A DNA stretch of 64,000 nt, from assembly GCA_010672785.1 (NCBI GenBank), contig JAAHFX010000002.1:932411-996410 (forward strand), read 5' to 3'. The translations under genes and the position numbers were made by a program. Below, one piece after another: positions 9,015 to 17,183 of the stretch. Source of the DNA: Sphaerospermopsis sp. SIO1G1 (GTDB lineage: Bacteria; Cyanobacteriota; Cyanobacteriia; Cyanobacteriales; Nostocaceae). Numbering within the stretch: position 1 is the first letter of the stretch; every line of letters starts with the position of its first letter. The notes beneath the pieces are model-generated. The model did no database searches. It was not told where the DNA came from and saw nothing but the letters and a program-made list of their open reading frames with translations.

Positions 9015-10088
9015 TTAAACTTTAGCAACACCTTTCATTGCTAATTCGCCTTTAGCATACTTAGCAGCAAACTCTTCTAAAGAAATTTGCTTGATCTTGC
9101 TAGCGTTACCCGCAGTACCAAACTGTTGATAACGATCAGAACAAACTTTCTGCATATATTTAATGGAAGGCTTCAAGAAATGACGAGGATCGAATTCCTT
9201 GGGAGCTTGCGCTAAAGCTTCACGTACAGCAGCAGTGATAGCCAAACGGTTATCGGTGTCAATGTTTACTTTACGAACACCGCTCTTGATACCTTTTTGG
9301 ATTTCTTCTACAGGTACACCGTAGGTTTCAGGAATAGCACCACCATGTTCGTTGATCAATGCAATCAAATCTTCAGGTACGGAGGAAGAACCGTGCATTA
9401 CCAAGTGGGTGTTGGGTAAGCGGCTGTGAATTTCTTCAATGCGGCTGATAGCTAAGATTTCACCTGTGGGTTTACGGGTGAATTTGTAAGCACCGTGGCT
9501 AGTACCAATAGCAACAGCTAAAGCATCTACTTGAGTAGCTTCTACGAATTCAACAGCTTGATCAGGATCTGTCAATAATTGAGAATGATCTAAAGTACCT
9601 TCAAAACCATGACCATCTTCAGCTTCACCAGCACCGGTTTCTAAAGAACCTAAACAACCCAATTCACCCTCAACGCTGACACCTAAAGAGTGAGCTACAT
9701 TTACTACTTCACGAGTAACGTTTACGTTGTACTCAAAGCTGGCAGGTGTTTTAGCATCAGCTTCTAAAGAACCATCCATCATCACACTAGTGAAGTTGTT
9801 CTTAATCGCTGAATAGCAGGTAGAAGGAGCATTACCATGATCTTGGTGCATTACTACGGGAATTTGAGGATAGGTTTCTACCGCAGCCAAGATCAGGTGG
9901 CGCAAGAAGTTTTCCCCTGCATAGTTACGAGCGCCGCGAGAAGCTTGTAAGATTACGGGGCTATCTGTTTCAGCCGCCGCTCTCATAATTGCCTGAATCT
10001 GTTCTAAGTTATTTACGTTGAAAGCTGGGATGCCGTAACCGTTCTCAGCAGCGTGATCTAAAAGCAGCCGCATGGGTACAAGCGCCAT
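9015..10088 (-). CDS. fba: Fructose-bisphosphate aldolase, class II (Calvin-cycle type)
   Basis: A 357-residue zinc-dependent class II aldolase making or cleaving fructose 1,6-bisphosphate (and sedoheptulose 1,7-bisphosphate in the Calvin cycle). The metal-site segments are HQDHGN near residue 81 and the GELGCLG region near 141; a later GSSSVPED region follows MHG. Length and the N-terminus ([19 protein letters not shown]) match the Calvin-cycle subtype of cyanobacteria. A good Shine-Dalgarno, AGGAGG, sits eight bases before the ATG at 10088. Single gene with its own terminator. Confidence 0.97.
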   Translation of the reverse strand: MALVPMRLLLDHAAENGYGIPAFNVNNLEQIQAIMRAAAETDSPVILQASRGARNYAGENFLRHLILAAVETYPQIPVVMHQDHGNAPSTCYSAIKNNFTSVMMDGSLEADAKTPASFEYNVNVTREVVNVAHSLGVSVEGELGCLGSLETGAGEAEDGHGFEGTLDHSQLLTDPDQAVEFVEATQVDALAVAIGTSHGAYKFTRKPTGEILAISRIEEIHSRLPNTHLVMHGSSSVPEDLIALINEHGGAIPETYGVPVEEIQKGIKSGVRKVNIDTDNRLAITAAVREALAQAPKEFDPRHFLKPSIKYMQKVCSDRYQQFGTAGNASKIKQISLEEFAAKYAKGELAMKGVAKV

Positions 10089-10821
10089 ATGTAATCCTCC
10101 TAATGTGTTTATCAGCTAATCAGTTTCAGACAGGCGTAATGTTTACGCTAAATCTTTAGAGTTTTTTCAACTTATAGGAAATTATATCTAGTATGGGGTG
10201 TTTATGCTGAAAAAGTTTGCGGTCTTACTATATTAAGGTAATCTATGGTTTCTATGTACTGTTGTGATGTTGGTTACTGTTACGGATATTTTTTTAGTAT
10301 TATGAGTAACAAATTATATCACGCCCACATAATTACTCAGGAAAAATAGTTCACATTCAAATCTTCAAACTGTTGCCTGTTAACCGTTACACGCTCTCTA
10401 TTTCCTATCTTCCACAGACAACTTTTTGCTGCAACCTCTATGTATAGATTTGTTCCTGGGATTTTTCTATTTGGCGCGGATAAGAGTGATGGTAAAACGA
10501 TTGACTGAGTGGGGCGGAAGCGGTACTATATTAAATATAATGGAGTGTAAGCAAAATTTTTAAGCCAGCAAATGCTCCATTATATTTAAGCATATCAATT
10601 ATCATACTGCCAGAATCAAAAAAATGCAACCCTTGCCAACCGCGAATTTTCAAAATTTCATAAAAGTTTACATTCTTGGCAAATATAGAACTTACACACA
10701 AGTTACAGAAGAATGAACCACGAAGGACGCTAAGTACACGAAGGAAAGAGATATTTTGCATAAGTCTGGAAATGATCACAATTGGACATAAAAATAATTG
10801 CTACAAAGACTTGTAAAATAG
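10089..10821. other. Intergenic, aldolase leader plus hairpins and repeat debris
   Basis: The first 150 bases are the aldolase 5' region. Bases 10370-10445 contain a degenerate right end of the 165-bp MITE-like family (CTTTTTGCTGCAACC). A perfect 15-base inverted repeat follows (separate entry). Bases 10700-10750 contain CACGAAGGACGCTAAGTACA, a common degenerate repeat text. An 82-codon minus-strand frame at 10531-10779 crosses these repeats and is not called as a gene. Confidence 0.6.
10531..10589. repeat. Perfect 15-base inverted repeat, 29-base loop
   Basis: TTAAATATAATGGAG (10531-10545) is the exact reverse complement of bases 10575-10589. The stem is AT-rich and stands 230 bases upstream of the DndD-like cassette. 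No T-tract follows, so it could be a transcription barrier, a protein site or an element end. Confidence 0.7.
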
Positions 10822-11022
10822 ATGTCAAGTCTATTCAAAAAGCTCATGTCCAAAGAATTAAATATTGAAGATGTACAAGCACCAATAACTTCTGCATCAC
10901 CAGAAGTCAAACAAATAATTGAGAGAGTATGTAGATTAGAAAAATCAAGACTTGCACGGAAAAGTAAAGGTGCAATTAATGATGATATTCTGGGAATAAT
11001 TAAAGAAGCAGTGCAACTATGA
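10822..11022 (+). CDS. Small protein translationally coupled to DndD-like ATPase
   Basis: A 66-residue protein rich in charged residues, predicted helical (VKQIIERVCRLEKSRLARKS). Its TGA overlaps the ATG of the ATPase gene as ATGA (11019-11022), so the two are surely one operon and probably made in fixed ratio. The start is ATG 10822; ATG 10846 is an alternative, and neither has a strong Shine-Dalgarno. I do not recognise a domain. By position it may be a small accessory subunit of the ATPase. Confidence 0.65.
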   Translation: MSSLFKKLMSKELNIEDVQAPITSASPEVKQIIERVCRLEKSRLARKSKGAINDDILGIIKEAVQL

Positions 11023-13085
11023 AATTAACTTCTATAAAACTTTGTAATTTCCGATCTTTTTATGGACAAACACCAGAAATTACCATTGCAAGTGGAAATA
11101 TTAAAAATACAACAATTATTCATGGTAATAATGGTGCAGGAAAAACCAGCTTATTAAATGCTTTTACCTGGGTTTTATATGAAAAATTTACTGCTGCGTT
11201 TGCAGTTACAGAACAATTAGTCAATAAACGAGCAATTTCTGAAGCGGAAGATGAAAAACCTGTAGAATGTTGGGTAGAGGTTGGTTGGGAACATGAAGGA
11301 ACACATTACCGCGCAAAACGCACTTGTCGAGTTCATAAAAGTTCTCCCAGCAGTGAACCCACAAAAACTCTATTGACTATTCAATTTGCAAATGATGAAG
11401 GTAAGTGGGGTTTTCCTATTGAACCAGCAGAAGAGATCATTAATAATATTTTACCAAGTAGTTTACATCAATATTTCTTTTTTGATGGGGAGAGAATCGA
11501 AGAAATAGTTCGTTCTGATAAAAAAGCGGAAATTGCAGAAGCAACAGAAACATTTTTAGGTGTAAAAGTTATTGATGCAGCAATTCGACATTTAAAGGAA
11601 GCAAAAAAGACTCTAGATCATGAATTAGCAACGATGGGGGATACAGAAACCCAGAAGTTATTGCATACACAAAATAAATTAGAAACTAAGATAGAAGTTA
11701 TTTATAAAAGACAAGGAGAAATAAAAAAAGAATTAGAATATCAACATAATTTCAAAAAAGACATTAGTCATAAATTAATAGAATTAACAGCAGTTAGAGA
11801 ACTCCAAGAGAGACGTGAAAATTTAGAATCCCAAAAACGAACATTACAGGAAGAACTCAAAAAAACTAAAAAAGCTTTAAAAAAACTGATTTCCAAACAA
11901 GCATATACAGTTTTATTAAGTAATACAAATCAGAATTTTCAAGAAATTATTAGTAGTTTAAAACAAAGAGGAGAATTAAACTCTGGAATATCGAAGGAAT
12001 TTATTCATGACTTAATTGCATCAGGACGTTGTATTTGTGGTGCAGACTTAAAACCAGGTGGAAATGGACATTTTCATGTCAAGTCGCTACTGAAAAAAAC
12101 AGGTTCTTCTTCCGTAGAACAAATAGCGATGAGAATGGAAGCGCAAACTGATATCATAAATCAACAAGCTGACTTATTTTGGGAGAATTCTGATCGAGAA
12201 CAAACTAGACTTAGTCAGTTAAGAGAGTCTATTTCAGAGATTGAAAACGAATTGAATAAAATTCAAGAGACATTAAGAAAAGATCCTAATGAAGATATTA
12301 GCGGTTTACAAAAACGGTTAGATGAAATAGAGAGTAAGATTGATGAATTAAATCGGGAACAAGGAGCAAACCAACAAGAAGTTTCTCACATACAATCAGA
12401 AATTAATGTTTTAAATAAACAAATTGCTAAACAAAAGCAAAATGAAGATAAGCAGGTTTTATCCCAGCGTAGAATTGTTGCAACACAAGATGCAATTGAA
12501 AGATTGATAGAAGTCAAAAACCGACAAGAGAAACAATTTAGATTACAACTAGAAAAAAGAGTACAGGAAATATTTTCGGAAATTTCTGTCACTCCTTATA
12601 TTCCTAAAATCACCGAAAAATACGAATTAACCTTAGTTGAAAATACCACAGGAATAGAAGCACAGGTAGCAGCATCAACAGGAGAAAATCAAATTCTCAG
12701 TTTATCTTTTATTGCAAGTATTATTGATAAAGTCAGGGAATGGAGTGAGAAGAAAAAAATTATGATGGTTCCTGATAGTAGCACTTTTCCGATTGTGATG
12801 GATTCACCTTTTGGAAGTTTAGATGCTAATTCTCGTCGTCACATTGCTCAAACTATTCCTAAGTTAGCAAATCAGTTAGTGGTTTTGGTAACTAAAACAC
12901 AATGGAGGGTAGAAGTTGAGGAGGAAATTGTGGAGAGAATTGGGAAGGAATATGTGTTAGTTTATTATTCTTCTAAACCTAATTGTGAACAGGATTTTCT
13001 TGAATTGGGAGGGGAAAGATATCCTCTCGTGAGACAAAGTGTGAATGGGTTTGAATATACGGAAATTGTGGAGGTGGAACGATAA
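11019..13085 (+). CDS. SMC/Rad50-like ATPase, DndD-like
   Basis: A 688-residue ABC-type ATPase with long coiled coils. Walker A GNNGAGKT is at 36-43. YFFFDGERIEE (around residue 155) is characteristic of the DndD-type branch. A coiled coil follows, interrupted near its middle by a CxCG hook (Cys338, Cys340 in GRCICGADL), then a second coiled coil, a signature-like region GENQILSLSFI and Walker B/D-loop FPIVMDSPFGSLD near 590-602. DndD is the ATPase of DNA phosphorothioate modification, and relatives serve in several defence systems. Here DndB, DndC and DndE are absent nearby. It overlaps the small upstream gene. The class is firm; membership of a working Dnd pathway is unproven. Confidence 0.85.
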   Translation: MKLTSIKLCNFRSFYGQTPEITIASGNIKNTTIIHGNNGAGKTSLLNAFTWVLYEKFTAAFAVTEQLVNKRAISEAEDEKPVECWVEVGWEHEGTHYRAKRTCRVHKSSPSSEPTKTLLTIQFANDEGKWGFPIEPAEEIINNILPSSLHQYFFFDGERIEEIVRSDKKAEIAEATETFLGVKVIDAAIRHLKEAKKTLDHELATMGDTETQKLLHTQNKLETKIEVIYKRQGEIKKELEYQHNFKKDISHKLIELTAVRELQERRENLESQKRTLQEELKKTKKALKKLISKQAYTVLLSNTNQNFQEIISSLKQRGELNSGISKEFIHDLIASGRCICGADLKPGGNGHFHVKSLLKKTGSSSVEQIAMRMEAQTDIINQQADLFWENSDREQTRLSQLRESISEIENELNKIQETLRKDPNEDISGLQKRLDEIESKIDELNREQGANQQEVSHIQSEINVLNKQIAKQKQNEDKQVLSQRRIVATQDAIERLIEVKNRQEKQFRLQLEKRVQEIFSEISVTPYIPKITEKYELTLVENTTGIEAQVAASTGENQILSLSFIASIIDKVREWSEKKKIMMVPDSSTFPIVMDSPFGSLDANSRRHIAQTIPKLANQLVVLVTKTQWRVEVEEEIVERIGKEYVLVYYSSKPNCEQDFLELGGERYPLVRQSVNGFEYTEIVEVER

Positions 13086-13347
13086 TATCAGACATTTATT
13101 TGTGTGAATGCAGGTTAATTTTTTATTTCACGCAGAGTTTATCCAGTTGCAGAGAAAAGAATTTTACAAAACCACAAAACCCACCAAAAAACATTTGCAA
13201 CATTCTTTACTTCGCTATCTTTATGTTCTTTATGGTTTGTTTATCTCTATCCTGGATTAATTATTTTAATAATAAAATTACACATTTGTAAATTTGTGAT
13301 TTCCTCATTTTCAGATACAATATTGATATCAATATTATTTTCTATTT
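13086..13347. other. Spacer between ATPase and Dnd-associated gene
   Basis: Bases 13120-13170 carry TTCACGCAGAGTTTATCC-like text, a degenerate CGCAGAG repeat. A 63-codon plus-strand frame at 13100-13291 crosses this debris and shows no protein-like composition. The last 60 bases are AT-rich and could hold a promoter for the next gene. Confidence 0.5.
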
Positions 13348-13821
13348 ATGTCTGAATCTGGTAGAATCAGGGTAGCAAAAGATAAAGCTGATTTTGTCAA
13401 AGCTTTAATTTCTGATGATGGGGGAAATGGCCCTTTTCAAACTTTCGCTGATGTGATTGTTTTTGCTGCTGCTTTGGGTGCTAAGTATAATAAACGTGTT
13501 TCTGTTGACGAGGTTTCTAAACGTGAACCGACACCTATTAGATTAGAAATTTTCGCTGCATCAGGATATGATATTGTGATTAAATTATTGGGTATTACTG
13601 AAACTCAGGATATTCAAATTTTATCACCTGATGATGAAGATTGGCAGAAAAAATGTAACGGTATTTTTGAAGAATATGCTAATGGTGGTTTAGAAATTTT
13701 ACAAGGTGAACTTAGAGGTTCAATTGATTATACCAATACAATATTATTATTTTTACAGCATGAAAAACTTAATCATAAATCCGAAGACGAGGAATTTGAT
13801 TTAACAAGATTCCTGTCTTAG
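13348..13821 (+). CDS. Dnd system-associated protein 4 homologue
   Basis: A 157-residue protein whose segments DKADFVKALISDDGGNGPFQ, FADVIVFAAALGAKYNKRV and IFEEYANGGLEILQGELRG match what I know of Dnd system-associated protein 4, a small family found beside DNA phosphorothioation genes. Its biochemical role is not established. It lies 262 bases after the DndD-like ATPase, same strand, which supports a shared function. The stop TAG (13819-13821) falls on the first bases of an IS-type terminal repeat, but the C-terminus looks natural. Confidence 0.8.
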   Translation: MSESGRIRVAKDKADFVKALISDDGGNGPFQTFADVIVFAAALGAKYNKRVSVDEVSKREPTPIRLEIFAASGYDIVIKLLGITETQDIQILSPDDEDWQKKCNGIFEEYANGGLEILQGELRGSIDYTNTILLFLQHEKLNHKSEDEEFDLTRFLS

Positions 13822-14320
13822 AGGATGTTTGAAAAGTTGTTGAAAGTAAAAATTTAGGCAAGTCGCCTAACCATAATACGGATTATAGCAAGATAGATAT
13901 GAGATGTTTTCCTCACGTAGGGCCAAACCCTCTGTGGTTACCCCATCCATGATATATATTCCCCACAGATATTGATATTAAACAAAGGGATATTCAAGGA
14001 ATCAGGACTTACGCACAAACACCATATGTAGTGGTAGTGCCTCCGTACCTACCTTAATTTTCTCCTAAATAGGGTATGCTGAATAAATGTGAAAATATTA
14101 CTGGTGTTGGGTTGTAGGCGATTTAAACTTAAAAAAGTGCCAGCTTTTGTGAGGTGGGAACTCGAAAACCTTGCATTTAAATTGGATTAAAACGGAAAAC
14201 CTCTCCTATCTAACTCTTGAAACTGTCAAGAGTCACCTGTCTCCACGACAAGACTTTTTCACCAAGCCCTACTTAGAGAGCTTTTTTACCACCTTTGAGA
14301 CTTTTCTAACACCCTCTGAG
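13819..14320. mobile_element. Putative non-autonomous element or IS relic
   Basis: The left end AGAGGATGTTTGAAAAGT (from 13821) is mirrored by GACTTTTCTAACACCCTCTG (near 14299) at the right, so the 500 bases are bounded by imperfect inverted repeats of IS type. There is no transposase. Inside are a hairpin-element copy (13890-14005), AGGACTTACGCA at 14004-14015 and a degenerate 165-bp MITE copy (14107-14272). The right 48 bases recur at 57479-57525. Confidence 0.5.
14107..14272. repeat. 165-bp MITE-like element, degenerate copy
   Basis: Shares with 51440-51602 the order: GGGTT-type left end, AAAAAGTGC, a CGAAAACCTTGCATTT stretch, CAACTCTTGAAACTGT-like text, and a right end in ACCAAGCCCTA. 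Termini are eroded relative to the better copy. Bases 14321-14557 after it are AT-rich leader of the SLH gene. Confidence 0.6.
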
Positions 14321-14557
14321 GCGGATAGATAGGAAAAAACATATCAAGGAGTGGATAATGCCGAAGATAAAACTATTTACCTAAAGATAGAAAACACAGG
14401 AACAGTTTAATGTCAAAATTGTCTAAGTAAATAACAGAGTAGTTAACTAAAGAACAAATAAAACGATTACCAGGTAACTAAGGAAAAACAGTTATTATTA
14501 CTGTTGTGTGCTTCCTCATACCTAATCCTTTTGATAATTTTTACAGGAGTAAGAACA

Positions 14558-15796
14558 ATGTTAACTTTAAATCGCCTACAATCCAAAACAGCTTTATTAA
14601 TGGCTTTAAGTGTCTCTGCTGGAAGTATAGCACCTCTGATGACACCTGCGCCATCTTTAGCACAAACCCGTTTTTCTGATGTTTCTTCTAGTTATTGGGC
14701 TTCACAATTCATTCAACAATTGTCTCAACGGGGCGTAATTGCTGGGTTCCCAGATGGTACATTTCGTCCGGAAGAACCAGTGACACGCGCTCAATTTGCC
14801 GCGATGATTAATAAGGCTTTTAGTAAGTCTGCACAGCGTCAACCTATTAATTTTAATGATGTCTCCAGTAACTATTGGGCTTATGGTGCAATTAGACAAG
14901 CTTACTCTATTGGCTTCTTATCAGGATACCCTGGTAATGTGTTTAGACCAAATCAAAATATTCCCCGTGAACAGGTATTAGTTTCTTTAGCTAATGGTTT
15001 GGAATATGCTCCTGCGAGCAACACTGAATCTACTTTGCAATATTACAACGATTCTTTTAATATCTCTGGTTATGCTCGTAGTCCTATTGCAGCTGCTACG
15101 GAGAGAGAAATTGTTGTTAATTATCCTAACGTGAAATTTCTTAATCCGACAGTGACTGCAACTAGGGCGCAGGTAGCGGCGTTTATTTATCAAGCTTTAG
15201 TTAGTACCAATCAAGTCGCAGCTATTAATTCACCTTACATTGTTGCACAAACCACTCCACCTCCAATCACTACCGTCACTATTCCCCAAGGAACTATAAT
15301 TCCCATCAAGTATGAACAAGCAGAAAAAATCTTGGTGACTAAGGAAGAAACTGCTCCTTTAACTTTAACTACTTCCCAAAATGTGATTACTCAAGATGGT
15401 ACTGTGGTTATTCCTGCTGGTAGTCAGGTAATTGGCGAACTTAGACCGGCACAAGGTGGTTCTCAATTCGTGGCACAAAGGTTAGTTTTAACTAACGGAC
15501 AAGAGTATAATTTAAGTGCTTCTTCCAGTGTAATTACTAAGGTAGAAACTGTCAGAAAAGGTAGTAACACTGGTTCAATTATTAGAAATACTGTGTTGGG
15601 TGCAGGAGCAGCAGCAGCGGTATCTGCTGTAACTGGAGATCGTGCAGTTGCTACAGAAGAAGTTCTGGGTGGTGCTGGTATCGGTGCATTAATTGGTCTT
15701 TTCTTTGGTAAGAGCAGTGTAGATTTAATTGCTATTGAACCTAACACAGATTTAGAAATGACTATTAATGAAAATCTGTTAATTTCTTTACAGTAA
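14558..15796 (+). CDS. SLH-domain secreted protein with glycine-zipper C-terminus
   Basis: A 412-residue exported protein. ATG 14558 is chosen because AGGAG lies ten bases upstream and a clean signal peptide follows (cleavage after PSLA, near residue 35). Three SLH modules: 38-88 (FPDGTFRPEEPVTRAQFAAM), 98-148, and a degenerate one at 161-214. SLH modules bind peptidoglycan-linked polymer. Residues 240-335 look beta-rich, and 347-384 form a small-residue glycine-zipper-like hydrophobic stretch (GGAGIGALIGLFFG). It is not a full-length cyanobacterial SLH-porin, which has a long beta-barrel. Probably an envelope-anchoring protein. Confidence 0.82.
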   Translation: MLTLNRLQSKTALLMALSVSAGSIAPLMTPAPSLAQTRFSDVSSSYWASQFIQQLSQRGVIAGFPDGTFRPEEPVTRAQFAAMINKAFSKSAQRQPINFNDVSSNYWAYGAIRQAYSIGFLSGYPGNVFRPNQNIPREQVLVSLANGLEYAPASNTESTLQYYNDSFNISGYARSPIAAATEREIVVNYPNVKFLNPTVTATRAQVAAFIYQALVSTNQVAAINSPYIVAQTTPPPITTVTIPQGTIIPIKYEQAEKILVTKEETAPLTLTTSQNVITQDGTVVIPAGSQVIGELRPAQGGSQFVAQRLVLTNGQEYNLSASSSVITKVETVRKGSNTGSIIRNTVLGAGAAAAVSAVTGDRAVATEEVLGGAGIGALIGLFFGKSSVDLIAIEPNTDLEMTINENLLISLQ

Positions 15797-15986
15797 AAAG
15801 TAAACAGTTATCAGTACACAGTGAACAGTGAACAGTGAACAGTGAACAAACAGTGAACAGTGAATAGCGATAACTGAAAATTGAAAACTGACAACTGATA
15901 ACTGATAACTGATAACTGATAACTGACAACTGACAACTGATAACTGATAACTGATAACTGATAACTGATAACTGACAACTGATAAC
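15797..15986. repeat. Heptamer arrays (GTGAACA, then AACTGAT/AACTGAC)
   Basis: The first part repeats CAGTGAA/CAGTGAACA, and 15880-15986 repeat AACTGAT and AACTGAC. It fills the whole convergent gap between the SLH gene and the histidine phosphatase gene, ending seven bases before the latter's stop codon. Confidence 0.9.
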
Positions 15987-15992
15987 TGTTTT

Positions 15993-16631
15993 TCAAGTTC
16001 CTGGACGAGAGCGAATATGATCAGGGATGTGGTAGCGATCGCCTAATATTTCTAACAAAGGACCATTAACTTCAAATTTAACCATGCTGACTGATGCAAC
16101 CAAAATATTGACCCGATAGCGATAGCATCCCAAATCCATTCCTAGTAAACTACAAAGCATGATCCGAATTGTGGCTTTATGGGAAACTACTAAAATATTA
16201 CCTTTGGGATGTTTATCTATAATGTCAGTAATTACAGGCATAGAACGGTTAGCAATTTCTACCGCCGTTTCTCCTCCTAATGGTGCATTCCAGGCTGGTT
16301 CTGTTAACCATTTAATATAGTTGTCTGTGTAATTCTCTTGTACGAAGGATTTACTTTTTGTTTCCCATTCACCATAACTTCCTTCTCTAAGTCCTTCTCG
16401 TATCTGCATTTCTATGCCAGTAGCATCACAAAATGGTTTAGCTGTTGCTATTGTACGCTTCATAGGACTCACATATACAGCTTCCCAATCCAGTGCTTTA
16501 TAAACATCAGCAAAACTTTCTGCCATTTGTATACCTGCGGGTGTTAATTCTGCATCTGTTTCACCGCAGAAATTACCACTTTGGCTAAAAGTAGTTTCTC
16601 CATGTCGCAGTAAATATAGGTTCAGTGTCAT
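15993..16631 (-). CDS. Histidine phosphatase family protein (phosphoglycerate mutase-like)
   Basis: A 212-residue member of the histidine phosphatase superfamily. The phosphorylated histidine is in LLRHGET (Arg9, His10, Gly11). Arg59 (SPMKRT), the acidic segment EGSYGEWE near 83-90 and the second His151 (VVSHKAT) complete the active site. Substrates in the family range from phosphoglycerate to alpha-ribazole phosphate and phosphoserine; none can be assigned here. ATG at 16631; single gene, cytosolic. Confidence 0.85.
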   Translation of the reverse strand: MTLNLYLLRHGETTFSQSGNFCGETDAELTPAGIQMAESFADVYKALDWEAVYVSPMKRTIATAKPFCDATGIEMQIREGLREGSYGEWETKSKSFVQENYTDNYIKWLTEPAWNAPLGGETAVEIANRSMPVITDIIDKHPKGNILVVSHKATIRIMLCSLLGMDLGCYRYRVNILVASVSMVKFEVNGPLLEILGDRYHIPDHIRSRPGT

Positions 16632-16741
16632 AGCTTATATTGTGATTGGCATCAAGGAGTTTGTGCAACAACAAATTATCATGGATTTCACAATCTAATA
16701 TGTAACACTAGGACAAAATACAGGAGAATTCAGGAGGTGAT

Positions 16742-16821
16742 GGGGAGTTGGGGAGTTGGGGTGATGGGGTGATGGGGTGATGGGGTGATGGGGAGTTGGG
16801 GAGTTGGGGAGTTGGGGTGAA
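16742..16821. repeat. Octamer array (GGGGAGTT/GGGGTGAT)
   Basis: Ten 8-base units in register: GGGGAGTT twice, GGGGTGAT four times, GGGGAGTT three times, then GGGGTGAA. The 8-base period and the G-runs set it apart from the heptamer arrays. Four-G runs on one strand could form quadruplex DNA. Confidence 0.9.
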
Positions 16822-16847
16822 AGATTCTTACAAATTACGAATTATAT

Positions 16848-16975
16848 CAAATCCGTTAGCATCGGAATGATATGTTTTACTCACGTAGGGGCAAACCCCC
16901 CGTGGTTGCCCCATGATATATATTTCCCACAGATATTGATATTAAACAAGGGGATATTCAAGGAATAATAACGAT
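16848..16975. repeat. GGGGCAA hairpin element with 3' extension
   Basis: The core 16888-16912 pairs GGGGCAA with TTGCCCC. The element starts ATATCAAATCCGTTAGCATC and the core block ends ATGATATATA. The following 55 bases (CACAGATATTGATATTAAAC and so on) recur at 13950-14005, so the two loci share about 105 bases. Confidence 0.8.
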
Positions 16976-17002
16976 GCACCCGGAAACGATATTACGTAAG
17001 CG

Positions 17003-17183
17003 TTGCTCTCCCGAAGGGAGCATTACGAATTACGAATTACGAATTACGAACTACGAATTACGAATTACGAACTACGAATTACGAATTACGAACTACGAAT
17101 TACGAATTACGAACTACGAATTACGAATTACGAACTACGAATTACGAATTACGAACTACGAATTACGAATTACGAACTACGTA
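17003..17183. repeat. GCTCTCCC palindrome plus 23-unit heptamer array (TTACGAA/CTACGAA)
   Basis: GCTCTCCCGAAGGGAGC (near 17004-17020) is a short hairpin that accompanies this array type (also 46556 and 50133 onward). Then 23 heptamers (17023-17183): after four TTACGAA, the order is CTACGAA, TTACGAA, TTACGAA repeated, a strict 21-base higher-order unit. The last CTACGTA supplies the stop codon of the minus-strand kinase gene. Confidence 0.93.

Noticed and set aside
10531..10779. 82-codon minus-strand gene
   Set aside because: It spans the perfect inverted repeat and a CACGAAGGACG-type repeat, has no ribosome site and no protein family feel; a decayed fragment cannot be excluded.
13100..13291. 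63-codon plus-strand gene after the ATPase
   Set aside because: Translation of CGCAGAG-type repeat debris; low-complexity hydrophobic tail and no start signals.
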